Assembly: GCF_023149135.1 (NCBI RefSeq)
Contig: NZ_JAIWJX010000002.1
Coordinates: 3,410,001 to 3,474,000, forward strand
Length of the DNA: 64,000 nucleotides
From: Fictibacillus marinisediminis
GTDB lineage: Bacteria; Bacillota; Bacilli; Bacillales; Fictibacillaceae
Direction: 5' to 3'
The notes under the pieces were generated by a model. It searched no databases. It worked only from the letters and a program-made list of their open reading frames with translations, and was not told the origin of the DNA. Shown here in pieces: positions 7,345 to 16,466 of this stretch; position 1 is the first letter of the stretch; each line of letters opens with the position of its first letter. The position numbers and the translations under genes were made by a program.

Positions 7345-8519
7345 GGCATGATCTACCAGCCGTAGTTTTAGATTTAAGTGCGACTGGGATCGGGATAGTT
7401 CGGAGTTTAGCCGAACAAGGCATAAAAGTATATGCATTTGATACAGAGACTAAGAAAAAAATTGGAAAAACCAGATATGCAAGCTGCGGTGTATGCCCTA
7501 ATCCTGTTTCTGAGGAAGAAAAATTAATAGAGCACCTTACAAGGCTAGGGCAAACATTTGAGGAGAAAGCGGTACTCTACGCTGGATCGGATGACTATGT
7601 ACGCTTTATATCAAAATACAGAGATCAGTTGTCTTTGAATTATCTTTTTCTTTTACCTGACCATTCATTAATCGAGGCTGTGTTAGATAAAAGATTAACC
7701 TACGATTTATCAGTAAAATATAACGTTCCATGTCCTAAAACGTTCCTTATTGATGATGAAGATCATCTTGAGCGGATTGTTTCTGAAGTAATGTTCCCCT
7801 GTATATTAAAACCAGTCATTTCCTCCAATTTCCGGAACCGTATCGATCATCATCTGTATAGAAAAGCAATATTAGTTGAAAATCCAGTCCAGTTAAGGGA
7901 AGAGTACCTCTTTTACAGCCGTTTTGGAGAGCTCATGATTCAAGAGGTGATTCCTGGAGAAGAGGCATCCATTTATTCAGTAAAAACCTTATTTGATGAG
8001 GAAATGAATCTAATTGGACTCTGGATGAATCAAAAACTCCACCAATTTCCTCCCGACTTCGGTTCAACCGCCATGGCGTTAAGTATCAGGGATGAGGACG
8101 TAATAAATATGGCAGTGCCATTTTTGCGTAATATCAAGTTAAAAGGCCTGTCAATTGCGGAATTTAAGAGGGATGAAAGAGACGGCAAGTTGAAATTTAT
8201 TGAGATTAACCCCAGGATTGGGTTAACCCAAAGATTGTCAATAGCCTGCGGTGTGAATTTAGCATACTTGAACTATTTGCTGGTAACTGGACAAAATCCT
8301 TCCCCAGTGACGAAACAGACAGAGGGCATCAAATGGGTTTACCTGGTCCGCGATTTTCTATCCTTCCGCCAAAACAAAAAAAACGGGAAAATGACAATCA
8401 CCGAATGGATAAAAAGCCTTTCCGGACATAAGGTAGAAGCTTTATTCAGCTGGAAGGATCCACTTCCATTTATAAGGAGCTTTGTGTCCCACATTCGATA
8501 TTTATGGACAAGAAAATGA
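7341..8519 (+). CDS. ATP-grasp ligase of unknown substrate
   Basis: 392 residues with a GTG start overlapping the glycosyltransferase stop and AGAGGTGAG upstream. The N-terminal pre-ATP-grasp domain starts AVVLDLSATGIGIVRSLAEQGIKV. The ATP-binding part has FPCILKPVISS (the grasp lysine) and a GELMIQEVIPGEE segment. The metal-binding end reads IAEFKRDERDGKLKFIEINPRIG, with the E-x-N-P-R signature. The family joins a carboxylate to an amine or other nucleophile with ATP, as in carboxylate-amine ligases and peptide-modifying ligases. It may couple an amino acid to the deacetylated amino sugar made by its neighbours, but that is inference. Confidence 0.88.
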   Translation: MRHDLPAVVLDLSATGIGIVRSLAEQGIKVYAFDTETKKKIGKTRYASCGVCPNPVSEEEKLIEHLTRLGQTFEEKAVLYAGSDDYVRFISKYRDQLSLNYLFLLPDHSLIEAVLDKRLTYDLSVKYNVPCPKTFLIDDEDHLERIVSEVMFPCILKPVISSNFRNRIDHHLYRKAILVENPVQLREEYLFYSRFGELMIQEVIPGEEASIYSVKTLFDEEMNLIGLWMNQKLHQFPPDFGSTAMALSIRDEDVINMAVPFLRNIKLKGLSIAEFKRDERDGKLKFIEINPRIGLTQRLSIACGVNLAYLNYLLVTGQNPSPVTKQTEGIKWVYLVRDFLSFRQNKKNGKMTITEWIKSLSGHKVEALFSWKDPLPFIRSFVSHIRYLWTRK

Positions 8520-8552
8520 GTTTTTCAATATAAATTAGGGGGGATTTCTGCA

Positions 8553-9623
8553 TTGAGCAGTAAAGAAGAAATCGTAAAACAGTGGGATCAATTTGGATGG
8601 AAAAAAAAGTTCGAATTTTTCTCAAAAAATGAAGTTGCGCTGCCTGAAGATAAAATAGAATGTCTTAAAAATTCCAGGGAAAAAACAAGTATCTGGAAAC
8701 TGATCCTTACAGATGGCCTAAACAGTCTTCCAGTAGTCCTCAAAATATATAAACCACCTTTTAATGAAAATCATAGTGTGGAAATTAACATGTATCACAG
8801 CGGATATACTGCCATGGCTGAATTTATGCCAAAAATGTATTGGATTGAGGAAAGAATAAATGATGACGAAATCTGGCTATTTACAGAATTTGTTCAACCT
8901 TTGCGCGGGCAAATCAAGATTACGCCCAAACATCTCGATCTTATCATTCCGACTGCTGCAAAATTCCATGCCCGCACATTTGGTGATCGGATAACCAGGT
9001 ACAAGGATTCTTTTGATTACTGGCTGCCCCGATTTGATTCTGCGCTGGCAAACACAGAAAGACGCAACCATATTGAAAAAACAAAAGAATATCTAGATCT
9101 TGCGATGAAAGATCCAGCTGTAAGAGAAATAGTAGAACCTGGATACAACACTATTCAAAATATCCTGCAAAAGGGGCCAATTTTCTTTCCGGAAATTATG
9201 GAAGCAGGCCAGTGCCTCATCCACGGTGATCTTCATCTTCATAATCTTTGCTGCCAAGACGGCAGGGATGAAGAAAATTGGAGCATTCAAATGATTGACT
9301 GGGAGTCTGCCAAGTATGCACCCTGTTCATTTGATATGGTTGTTCTGGTTGAATTGTTGATTGATTTCAGAACGGACTGGCAAAAAAGGGAAGAAGAAAT
9401 AAGAAGTCATTGCATGCTGTTATACGCTCAGGAAATGCAAAAAGAAGGAATAACCTTTCATACAGACACCCTAAAGCTATTAAAAATGGCTTATTTACAA
9501 AGAACATTAGAGAAAAGACTCCTAAATCACCTTAGAAGGGTATTGAATGGAGAACAAAGTGTTCTGCTAAAAAGATACATTGAAAAAATAAACAGCTGGG
9601 GAAAGGAATTGGGTTTATACTAG
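8553..9623 (+). CDS. APH/CotS-like phosphotransferase (protein-kinase fold)
   Basis: 356 residues starting at TTG 8553, 9 bases after GGGGGG. Kinase-fold landmarks: VVLKIYKPP (K64, ATP lysine), a hinge WLFTEFVQPLRG, the catalytic loop LIHGDLHLHN (222-231, D226 and N231) and the metal-binding IDWE (D249). These place it in the aminoglycoside/choline phosphotransferase superfamily, which also includes the spore-coat proteins CotS and YutH. It probably phosphorylates a sugar hydroxyl or small metabolite. Context with the GT4 and PIG-L genes suggests an amino-sugar-containing substrate. A 33-base gap separates it from the ATP-grasp gene. Confidence 0.82.
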   Translation: MSSKEEIVKQWDQFGWKKKFEFFSKNEVALPEDKIECLKNSREKTSIWKLILTDGLNSLPVVLKIYKPPFNENHSVEINMYHSGYTAMAEFMPKMYWIEERINDDEIWLFTEFVQPLRGQIKITPKHLDLIIPTAAKFHARTFGDRITRYKDSFDYWLPRFDSALANTERRNHIEKTKEYLDLAMKDPAVREIVEPGYNTIQNILQKGPIFFPEIMEAGQCLIHGDLHLHNLCCQDGRDEENWSIQMIDWESAKYAPCSFDMVVLVELLIDFRTDWQKREEEIRSHCMLLYAQEMQKEGITFHTDTLKLLKMAYLQRTLEKRLLNHLRRVLNGEQSVLLKRYIEKINSWGKELGLY

Positions 9624-9698
9624 CAGATCAACGTTAAAAACTTAAATACACGAATTGAATTGCTGCTGAAGTCTAATTTTAATAAAGGAAGTGTATGA

Positions 9699-10268
9699 AT
9701 GGAAAGTATAACGGCAATAGCAGCCAGGAATAAAGGAAAATTAGATTTGGAAAATCTCACAAAATACAAACAGCTTGGCAAGGGCGGTGATGGAGCGGTT
9801 TTTCAAATTAGTCACAATAAATGTGTAAAAATTTTCTGGAAAGAAAAAACTCAAAAACTTGAACTGAAGGCATTACAGAAAGGACAATCATCCCCAATCA
9901 TACCCCGACTCTATGAGTATGGATCCAACTATATTGTCATGGAGTATATCAACGGATACAATCTGAAAAAATACCTCAAAAAAAAGAAACGTTTTTCTGG
10001 TTCAAAAATAAAACAAATATTATACATGCTTTCTGAATTTAAGAGGATAGGTTTTTTGAGACACGATACAGAGGTACGTCATATTTACTTCAACGAGAAG
10101 GGGGAGGTAAAAGTGATCGACCACAAAAGGGCATTTACCACTGATAGAACTTATCCCATGAAGTTAATATCGGGTCTTGAAAAGCTCGGATATGCAGAGG
10201 AATTCCTTCAAGGGGTCAAACAGATTTCGCCAACCATTTTTAATGAATGGGCAAAATATTATCAATAA
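9699..10268 (+). CDS. Small RIO/YrzF-like protein kinase
   Basis: 189 residues, shorter than a full Ser/Thr kinase. The glycine loop is LGKGGDGAVF (26-35), the ATP lysine is in CVKIF (K44) and the hinge is IVMEYINGYNL. A shortened C-lobe has RHDTEVRHIYF in place of HRDxxxxN and a VIDH in place of DFG (D141). This resembles the YrzF/YbdM group of compact Bacillus kinases or RIO-type kinases. D123 and D141 keep catalysis plausible, although the usual catalytic-loop Asn is replaced (H128 or nearby). It ends the plus-strand operon; 75 bases separate it from the phosphotransferase. Confidence 0.75.
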   Translation: MESITAIAARNKGKLDLENLTKYKQLGKGGDGAVFQISHNKCVKIFWKEKTQKLELKALQKGQSSPIIPRLYEYGSNYIVMEYINGYNLKKYLKKKKRFSGSKIKQILYMLSEFKRIGFLRHDTEVRHIYFNEKGEVKVIDHKRAFTTDRTYPMKLISGLEKLGYAEEFLQGVKQISPTIFNEWAKYYQ

Positions 10269-10274
10269 CCTTTT

Positions 10275-10312
10275 AGATGGCGTCAACATGCTGCCATTTT
10301 TTCTTTTTCTTC
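10275..10312 (+). terminator. Likely terminator of the plus-strand operon
   Basis: ATGGC (10277-10281) and GCCAT (10293-10297) form a short stem followed by TTTTTCTTTTTCTT, 9 bases after the last kinase gene. The stem is short, so confidence is moderate. Confidence 0.6.
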
Positions 10313-10382
10313 AGGTAAACCATTGAATGAACTGTCCCTTAAGATTGTAAGTTCCCAATTGTACATGGGATATTACAGATAT

Positions 10383-10406
10383 AAAAAAAACCTAACACGG
10401 TTAGGT
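10383..10406 (-). terminator. Second terminator hairpin downstream of ssrA
   Basis: ACCTAAC (10390-10396) and GTTAGGT (10400-10406) make a 7-bp stem with a 3-base loop. On the minus strand it is followed by eight T. It would stop ssrA transcripts that pass the first hairpin. Confidence 0.75.
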
Positions 10407-10433
10407 CTTAGAGCTCTATGCAAAGAAATATGT

Positions 10434-10462
10434 AAAAAACCACCAACATTATGTATTGGTGG
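10434..10462 (-). terminator. Hairpin overlapping the ssrA 3' CCA, followed by a T run
   Basis: On the minus strand CCACCAA-N9-TTGGTGG-TTTTTT. The 5' arm contains the CCA end of tmRNA itself, so formation of the terminator hairpin would compete with the acceptor stem until processing. Arms at 10440-10446 and 10456-10462. Confidence 0.65.
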
Positions 10463-10817
10463 AGACGGTGGGAGTCGAACCCACGTCCAAAGATAACGGC
10501 ACTTAAGCTTCTACGAGTGTAGTCGATACATTCGCGTTTCGCAGCCTCATTTGCCTATCGACAGGCGTTTGAAGCGCTAGCCTGATTGTGCTCTTCCATC
10601 GTCCTCAGGCGGAGGACAGCCGGCGTAGCCCACTAAGAGTGAGACCCTTACCCTACCACATGGGCGATGGAGGGAGGATCAGCTAAAGTGCTATTACGCA
10701 GCTAAAGCTAGGTTGTTGTTAGTTTTGCCAGTTATAGGCGTTGGCGTTTTAACGAGGCCGACCCCCTCGACTCGCAACTTAAGCTCGAACTATCCCTGTC
10801 GAATCCGTAACGTCCCC
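10457..10817 (-). ncRNA. ssrA: tmRNA (ssrA)
   Basis: 361 nucleotides. The 5' end GGGGACGTTACGGATTCGAC and the 3' end GGTTCGACTCCCACC...CCACCA form the tRNA-Ala-like domain; the CCA is encoded. The tag reading frame (10697-10729) encodes GKTNNNLALAA, followed by TAA TAG (10691-10696). With the initial tRNA-borne alanine the tag is AGKTNNNLALAA, ending in the LAA that ClpXP recognises. The RNA rescues stalled ribosomes together with SmpB, encoded 120 bases upstream on the same strand. A perfect sigma-A promoter lies upstream, leaving a leader of about 70 bases to be removed by RNase P. Confidence 0.98.
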
Positions 10818-10890
10818 ATGGAATATCCCGGGGTGAATCTACGGGAAAAGTTAAAGCTGCTGCATTTATTCAATTGTCAGCAACAAAGTT

Positions 10891-10919
10891 ATTATAGCAT
10901 TTTTGCGGTGTTTTTTCAA
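10891..10919 (-). promoter_or_regulatory. Sigma-A promoter of ssrA
   Basis: TTGAAA (10914-10919), a 17-base spacer and TATAAT (10891-10896) on the minus strand, between smpB and ssrA. This is close to the full consensus, fitting the high abundance of tmRNA. Confidence 0.85.
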
Positions 10920-10937
10920 CCGGACGCACCCTCCAGT

Positions 10938-11405
10938 TTATGCCTTTTGGCGGTCTCTGAAGGCTCGTTCGATCTCGCGTTTTGCATCTTTTTTCTTCAA
11001 ATCTTCACGCTTGTCGTAGTTCTTCTTACCTTTCGCAAGGCCTATCAGAACTTTAGCGAAGCCATTTTTCAAATACAGTTTCAACGGTACAATCGAGTAA
11101 CCCTGCTCCTTCGTTGCACCGAGCAGTCTGCTGATTTCCTTCTTGTGAAGAAGCAGCTTGCGGGTTCGCAAAGGATCATGATTGTAGCGATTGCCCTGGT
11201 CATACGGGCTGACATGCATGTTATGAAGAAACATTTCTCCATTTTGTACGCGGGCAAATGAATCCTTTAGATTAATCCGGCCAGCTCGAATGGCTTTGAT
11301 TTCTGTTCCCTGGAGGACGATTCCTGCCTCAAAGGTTTCTTCTATATGATAATCGTGCCGCGCTTTTTTATTTTGTGCGACAAGTTTTCCTTCTCCTTTT
11401 GGCAT
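10938..11405 (-). CDS. smpB: SsrA-binding protein SmpB
   Basis: 155 residues from the ATG at 11405 ([19 protein letters not shown]), which has GGGGAGGTC upstream; the frame is open 21 codons further but without RBS. It has the conserved [15 protein letters not shown] core of the OB-fold and the basic C-terminal tail ([15 protein letters not shown]) that enters the ribosomal A-site and mRNA channel. It carries tmRNA to stalled ribosomes. Gene order rnr-smpB-ssrA is the usual Bacillus arrangement for trans-translation plus mRNA decay. Confidence 0.98.
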   Translation of the reverse strand: MPKGEGKLVAQNKKARHDYHIEETFEAGIVLQGTEIKAIRAGRINLKDSFARVQNGEMFLHNMHVSPYDQGNRYNHDPLRTRKLLLHKKEISRLLGATKEQGYSIVPLKLYLKNGFAKVLIGLAKGKKNYDKREDLKKKDAKREIERAFRDRQKA

Positions 11406-11510
11406 ATGTTCCTGACCTCCCCCAAACAGTGCAAACTTAATTATACTAAATTGGTCAGGAAACGTCAATGTGACTGGACTTCATCACAAAAACGTTTCCC
11501 GCCCTAGCTT

Positions 11511-13811
11511 TTACCTCTTTTTGTTTTTCTTTTTCTTTTTCGTTATGTTCCCTTTGTAGAACGGCTTTTTCTTGCCTTTAGTAGAGCCGCCTTTATCTCC
11601 GCGTTCGTTCTCCGGACGTCGTGTCTTCCGTTTGCGATCACCGCCTTCGATCACTTTTGGACGGTCTTTGCCCCGTTTTCTTGGTGTGCCTTTCATGCCG
11701 ACGATTTCAAAATCGATCGCGCGTTCATCCAGGTTAACGTTAATGACGCGAACTGAGATTTCATCACCAATTCTGAACACATTCCCTGTGCGTTCTCCGA
11801 TCATCGCCATATGCTTTTCATCATAACGGTAATAATCATCCGCCAGATAGCTCACATGGACGAGGCCTTCTATGGTATTCGGAAGCTCTACGAACAAGCC
11901 AAAGTTTGTCACGGAGCTGATAACCCCATCGTATTCTTCACCGATTTTATCCTGCATGAATTCAGCTTTTTTCAAATCATCCGTCTCACGTTCAGCATCT
12001 ACGGCACGGCGTTCCATTTCTGACGCATGTTTCGCGATCTTCTCGAGCTGTGCGGTCCACTTCCCTATCGTTGCCGGATCTGTTTTCTTATTAATAAGAT
12101 AGGTTCGGATTAAGCGATGGACGATCAAGTCGGGATACCGGCGGATCGGCGATGTAAAGTGAGTGTAGAATTCGGTTGCCAATCCATAGTGCCCAAGGCT
12201 CTCAGGGAAGTATTTTGCCTGCTTCATGGATCGGAGCATAATTTTGCTGATCACCATTTCTTCCGGCTCGCCTTTTACTTCCTCCAGGAGTTTTTGAAGT
12301 GCAAGCGGATGGACTTCGGTAACCGCATCTTTTAAAACATAGCCAAACATAGCGATGAACTCCAGGAACCGCGAAAGCTTCTCTGCATCCGGGTCTTCAT
12401 GGATCCGGTACATGAAAGGCAATTCTGCTTTATGAAAATGCTGAGCAACGGTTTCGTTCGCACAAAGCATGAATTCCTCGATCAGACGCTCTGCCACGGA
12501 ACGTTCCCGAAGAACAACATCCTGCGGTTCACTGTTTTCGTTCACCAGTACTTTTGCTTCAGCAAAATCAAAGTCGATGGCACCTCTCTTGAACCGGCGC
12601 TTCCGAAGAACTTCAGCAAGCTCACCCATCCCTTTAAAAAACGGGATCAGCGGCTCATAGCGTTTTAATACTTCTTCATCTTCTTCCTGAAGAATTTTCC
12701 TGACGTTTGTATACGTCATGCGTTCAACGGTGCGGATAACACTCGGGAAAATTTCATGCTTGATGACTTCCCCTTTTGGCGTGATCTCCATCTCACAGGA
12801 TAACGTTAAGCGGTCCACGCGCGGATTCAAGGAACAGATCCCGTTAGACAATCGATGCGGAATCATCGGGATTACACGGTCCACCAAATATACGCTTGTT
12901 CCGCGTTCAAGGGCTTCTTCATCGATCGGTGAACCTTCCGTAACATAATGGCTGACGTCCGCGATATGAACACCGAGCTTGTAGTTGCCGTTATCCAGTT
13001 TGATGACATGAACGGCATCATCCAGGTCTTTCGCGTCTTCTCCGTCAATCGTAACGATGGTTTCCTCTCGAAGGTCACGCCGCCCTTCGATGTCTGCCGG
13101 ATCGATCGTGTCAGGAACGCTGTTCGCCTGGTCAAGCGCAGCTTCCGGAAATTCACGAGGCAGGCTGTGCTTAAAAATAACCGAAAGAATATCCACTCCA
13201 GGGTCATTCTTATGGCCGAGAATGTGAATGACTTCTCCTTCAGCGCTGTTCCGTCCTTCCGGATATTTCGTTATTTTGACAACGACCTTGTGCCCTTCAA
13301 CCGCTCCGTTAACGCCATCCGCAGGGATGAAAATATCGTTTGGAATTCGTTTGTCGTCCGCCACCACAAAGCCAAAACTGCGGCTTTCCTGGAAGGTTCC
13401 TACCGTTTCTGTGACCCCGCGTTCAAGAATCCGGATAATCGTACCTTCCGGATGTGATCCTTTTGAATTCGTATTTAATCGAACAAGCACGATGTCATTG
13501 TTCATGGCGCTGCCCATATCGGATTGGGAGATATAAATGTCTTTCCCTTCTCCCGTTTCCGGAATAACAAAGGCAAACCCTTTGGCATGAGCCTGCACCT
13601 TTCCACGGACAAGGTTCATTTTATCCGGCAGACCGTATCGGTTTGTTCTCGTTCTGACGACAAGGCCTTCCTCTTCCATTTCATTCAGCGTGCGGACGAG
13701 ATCTTTAAAATCCTCCGCCTCCTGAAAACCATACGCATCCTCCAGTTCCTGAACGGTGAGCGGTTTATAGGCTTCTTCTTTCATAAACGCTAGCAATTGC
13801 TGTTTATCCAC
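11511..13811 (-). CDS. rnr: Ribonuclease R
   Basis: 766 residues with a GTG start (TAAAGGAGG upstream). Order: N-terminal winged helix (about 1-65), cold-shock domains (about 70-220), the RNB catalytic domain (about 245-575, with the [15 protein letters not shown] acidic cluster that binds Mg2+ and the [11 protein letters not shown] signature), an S1 domain (about 630-710), and a strongly basic tail ending in poly-lysine/arginine. It is a 3'-5' exoribonuclease that degrades structured RNA and, with tmRNA-SmpB, non-stop messages. It starts 28 bases after the upstream esterase gene. Confidence 0.98.
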   Translation of the reverse strand: MDKQQLLAFMKEEAYKPLTVQELEDAYGFQEAEDFKDLVRTLNEMEEEGLVVRTRTNRYGLPDKMNLVRGKVQAHAKGFAFVIPETGEGKDIYISQSDMGSAMNNDIVLVRLNTNSKGSHPEGTIIRILERGVTETVGTFQESRSFGFVVADDKRIPNDIFIPADGVNGAVEGHKVVVKITKYPEGRNSAEGEVIHILGHKNDPGVDILSVIFKHSLPREFPEAALDQANSVPDTIDPADIEGRRDLREETIVTIDGEDAKDLDDAVHVIKLDNGNYKLGVHIADVSHYVTEGSPIDEEALERGTSVYLVDRVIPMIPHRLSNGICSLNPRVDRLTLSCEMEITPKGEVIKHEIFPSVIRTVERMTYTNVRKILQEEDEEVLKRYEPLIPFFKGMGELAEVLRKRRFKRGAIDFDFAEAKVLVNENSEPQDVVLRERSVAERLIEEFMLCANETVAQHFHKAELPFMYRIHEDPDAEKLSRFLEFIAMFGYVLKDAVTEVHPLALQKLLEEVKGEPEEMVISKIMLRSMKQAKYFPESLGHYGLATEFYTHFTSPIRRYPDLIVHRLIRTYLINKKTDPATIGKWTAQLEKIAKHASEMERRAVDAERETDDLKKAEFMQDKIGEEYDGVISSVTNFGLFVELPNTIEGLVHVSYLADDYYRYDEKHMAMIGERTGNVFRIGDEISVRVINVNLDERAIDFEIVGMKGTPRKRGKDRPKVIEGGDRKRKTRRPENERGDKGGSTKGKKKPFYKGNITKKKKKNKKR

Positions 13812-13838
13812 TAATTTTCCTCCTTTAAGGCAAAAAGC

Positions 13839-14591
13839 TTATTCCACGGACCAGTCGAGCTTCTCCAAGAAATTGAAAACATCTTCGTGAAGCTGTTCCT
13901 TTTCTTTTCCCAGTGTGATCACATGGGTTGAATGTTCGTACCATTTTAAGTCTTTCAGATCGCTTTCTACTTCATTGTAAATAATATTCGCTGATTCTGT
14001 ATTAATCATTTCATCATGTCTAGCCTGTACCACAAAGGCAGGTGCGTATACCATATCAATGGAATTTCTTATTTCTCCGAGCAGATCCTGCAGCGCCTTC
14101 AATGTATTCATCGGCGTGCTTTTGAACGCTTCCATCTCCTGATCGATCTGCTCCTGTGTTTTATTCTCCCTGCTTTTGTATTCGCGAGCGTAGGCAAGTA
14201 CCCCTTTGTACATCGTTTCCTCACTCTTAATATGCATAGGAGCACACATTGGAATGACACCTTTTACCGGCTGTTCCGTCGCCAGCTTTAAAGAGAAAAC
14301 GCCGCCTAGTGACAATCCGCATACGACAATTTCTTCGTAGCCGCTTTCTTTTAAATGATTAAATCCTTTCATCACATCGCTCCACCAGTCAGATGGGCCT
14401 GTATGTACGAGTTCTTCCGGCGGGACACCATGCCCTTTATATTGCGGCGCGTGGGATGTATAACCCTTTTTCTGCAAATAGCGGCCGAGCATCCTGACAT
14501 CCGCAGAACTGCCGGTAAATCCATGTAATAATAACACCGCCCGCTTTCCCGCTTCAAACATAAATGGTTTTGGTGCTGCTATTTTCATCAT
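13839..14591 (-). CDS. est: Carboxylesterase (Est30 type)
   Basis: 250 residues, alpha/beta hydrolase. The oxyanion region LLHGFTGSS (21-29), nucleophile GLSLG (S94), acid ARHDE (D193) and HSTH (H223) give the same triad numbering as Geobacillus Est30, a cytosolic esterase for short to medium acyl esters. It sits between secG and rnr as B. subtilis yvaK does. It lies 18 bases from a second, weaker paralogue upstream; both may come from duplication. The physiological substrate is unknown. Confidence 0.93.
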   Translation of the reverse strand: MMKIAAPKPFMFEAGKRAVLLLHGFTGSSADVRMLGRYLQKKGYTSHAPQYKGHGVPPEELVHTGPSDWWSDVMKGFNHLKESGYEEIVVCGLSLGGVFSLKLATEQPVKGVIPMCAPMHIKSEETMYKGVLAYAREYKSRENKTQEQIDQEMEAFKSTPMNTLKALQDLLGEIRNSIDMVYAPAFVVQARHDEMINTESANIIYNEVESDLKDLKWYEHSTHVITLGKEKEQLHEDVFNFLEKLDWSVE

Positions 14592-14609
14592 GATGCATTC
14601 TCTCCCTTA

Positions 14610-15302
14610 TTACGATTGTTCCATTAAAAATTGAAAGACTTCCTCAATAAGCTGATCCTTCTCTACATCATGGCAGATCATATGCTTCGATTCTTTCAGA
14701 TAACAAATTTTTTTCTTCTGTGCAGGTATGGTTTTATATAAGTATTCCGCACTTTTTCTTGGCACAAGTCCGTCACTTTCGCCTTGAACGATTAACGTTG
14801 GAGCATGAATCGTTTGAAAAGATGGCTTCAGCGTTTTGACCAGCTTGCGGAACTCAAATGTTGCACGAAGCGGTGTCTCCAAAAACTTTTTACGATAGCG
14901 CTGGTAAAGCTCATCGTCTTTTAAATTCCCTTGCATCCCCTTCACAACCATCTCTTTTATATCCTTCACCATTTGAGATGGATTCATATAATAGGCGCTT
15001 GCACTCAGAAGGATCAGCTTGTCGCATCCATACTTTGAAGCAAGATATCCGCCGATCATGCCGCCCATGGAAAATCCGAGTATATAAACGGTATCGCTTT
15101 TCTTTCTCAATTCCAGAAAAGCGCTTTCTGCTTCATCGATCCAAAGCTTGTGTGTAATGCCTCTCAGCTTGAGCTTCTCCCCGTGCCCCGGATAGGTGGG
15201 GACAGACAGGAGCCAGTCGGTATGATCCCTTATATAATCCGTAACTGGTTGGACTTCATACGGACTGCCGGTAAAGCCATGCAAACATAGACAGCCAATC
15301 AT
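14610..15302 (-). CDS. Second alpha/beta-hydrolase, YvaK-like
   Basis: 230 residues. GCLCLHGFTGSPYE opens the fold, GFSMGG (about 76-81) carries the nucleophile serine, GESDGLVP the acid and SKHMICHD the histidine, so the triad is complete. It lacks a signal peptide. It is similar in plan to the neighbouring esterase but diverged in sequence. RBS AAGGTGATTGT precedes the ATG. Esterase or lipase-like activity is inferred from the family; the substrate is not recognisable. Confidence 0.82.
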   Translation of the reverse strand: MIGCLCLHGFTGSPYEVQPVTDYIRDHTDWLLSVPTYPGHGEKLKLRGITHKLWIDEAESAFLELRKKSDTVYILGFSMGGMIGGYLASKYGCDKLILLSASAYYMNPSQMVKDIKEMVVKGMQGNLKDDELYQRYRKKFLETPLRATFEFRKLVKTLKPSFQTIHAPTLIVQGESDGLVPRKSAEYLYKTIPAQKKKICYLKESKHMICHDVEKDQLIEEVFQFLMEQS

Positions 15303-15397
15303 ACAATCACCTTTTTTAAGTTAAGTTACCCTTTTATGCCCGTAAAAAATCATAACATACGGCACCTGGAAAAAGCTCGGTATACGCTAGATGCAAA

Positions 15398-15431
15398 AAT
15401 AAAAACAGCAAGTGAAAATTCACCTGCTGTT
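15398..15431 (-). terminator. Terminator of secG
   Basis: AACAGCA (15404-15410) pairs with TGCTGTT (15425-15431) enclosing GTGAA/TTCAC; a T-rich tract follows on the minus strand. It lies just after the secG stop. Confidence 0.75.
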
Positions 15432-15440
15432 AAGGTATCA

Positions 15441-15671
15441 TTAAATAAAATAAGCTACGGCAATCGCCAAAAGAAAGAACAAAGCAGCTAAGATCACAGT
15501 CATCCTGCTTAGCACGGCTTCCATTCCGCGGGCTTTTTGCTTTCCGAATAATTGCTCCGCACCACCCGTAATCGCTCCGGATAATCCTGCCGAACGGCCA
15601 GATTGAAGAACGACGACTACGATAAGGGCGATTGAAACGATCACCAATAAAATTGTTGCAGCTGTTTCCAT
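15441..15671 (-). CDS. secG: Preprotein translocase subunit SecG
   Basis: 76 residues with two membrane helices (about 5-22 and 55-75) and the SecG loop QSGRSAGLSGAITGGAEQLFGKQKARG between them. It is a small accessory subunit of the SecYEG channel. GGTCGTGGAGGTGTGACAA precedes the ATG. Gene order secG-hydrolases-rnr matches B. subtilis. Confidence 0.97.
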   Translation of the reverse strand: METAATILLVIVSIALIVVVVLQSGRSAGLSGAITGGAEQLFGKQKARGMEAVLSRMTVILAALFFLLAIAVAYFI

Positions 15672-15818
15672 TTGTCACACCTCCACGACCAACATTACAC
15701 TTATCTTTAATGTACCATACGAGCTGTTCTCCAGGCAATGTGTTCAAGCTATTTTATCCATGATAGCAAAAAGAGTTTTTGGGAATAGTTTCAAATAAGA
15801 ACAGAGGAGGCCGAGCCC

Positions 15819-16466
15819 ATGTTTGAATTGAAAGAAATCGTCTATAAAGATATTCTAGCTTTTCAGGAATTATCTATTGAAGAAGGCAAAGTAAGCATTA
15901 TTACGGGTGAGAGCGGAAGTGGAAAGACCACCCTTTTAAAAATGCTGAACCACTTGATTTCACCGGATGGAGGAAACGTCCTGTACAAGGGAGAGGATGT
16001 GGCAGCCCTGAATCCTGTTCTTCATCGGAGAAATGTCGTCATGCTTCAGCAGATGCCTGCGATTTTTCCGGGAACGGTAAAAGATAACCTGACAGCAGGT
16101 CTTTCCTTTTCAGAGAAACCCCTGCCAGCAGATGCTGAACTAGAAGAAGCTTTACATACGGTTTACCTAAAAAAATCATTGGAAACAAAAGCCGGAGACC
16201 TTTCTGGAGGAGAGAAGCAGCGCCTTGCTCTCGCACGTGTGCTCTTAATGGATGCGGAAGTCTATCTGCTCGATGAGCCTTCTTCTGCTTTGGATGACGA
16301 AACAGCGGATGACGTCATCTCTTCCTTTTTGCGTAAATCCAAGGAAAAACAAAAAACGGTCGTCATGGTTACCCACTCCAAACGAATTGCAGAGCATTAT
16401 GCGGATGTAAATATTCAGCTGGAAAACATCAATCAAAAGAATAGGGGCGTGGAGCATGAAGGATAA
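15819..16466 (+). CDS. ABC transporter ATPase, FetA/YbbL type
   Basis: 215 residues with Walker A GESGSGKTT (30-38), a Q-loop LQQMP, signature LSGGEKQ (128-134), Walker B VYLLDEP and a switch histidine (VTHSKR). The short length and overlap with a UPF0014 permease identify the FetAB/YbbLM class, associated with iron export and oxidative-stress resistance in E. coli. RBS AGAGGAGG. It overlaps the permease by 11 bases. The metal specificity here is not shown by the sequence. Confidence 0.88.
   Translation: MFELKEIVYKDILAFQELSIEEGKVSIITGESGSGKTTLLKMLNHLISPDGGNVLYKGEDVAALNPVLHRRNVVMLQQMPAIFPGTVKDNLTAGLSFSEKPLPADAELEEALHTVYLKKSLETKAGDLSGGEKQRLALARVLLMDAEVYLLDEPSSALDDETADDVISSFLRKSKEKQKTVVMVTHSKRIAEHYADVNIQLENINQKNRGVEHEG

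Noticed and set aside
10713..11261. Plus-strand ORF of 182 codons across ssrA and smpB
   Set aside because: It runs antisense through tmRNA and the smpB coding region; no RBS and no recognisable product.
12948..13457. Long plus-strand ORF inside rnr
   Set aside because: Antisense shadow of RNase R; conserved residues are all on the minus strand.
15430..15747. 105-codon minus-strand ORF over secG
   Set aside because: Out-of-frame shadow of secG and its leader; secG has the RBS and the conserved product.
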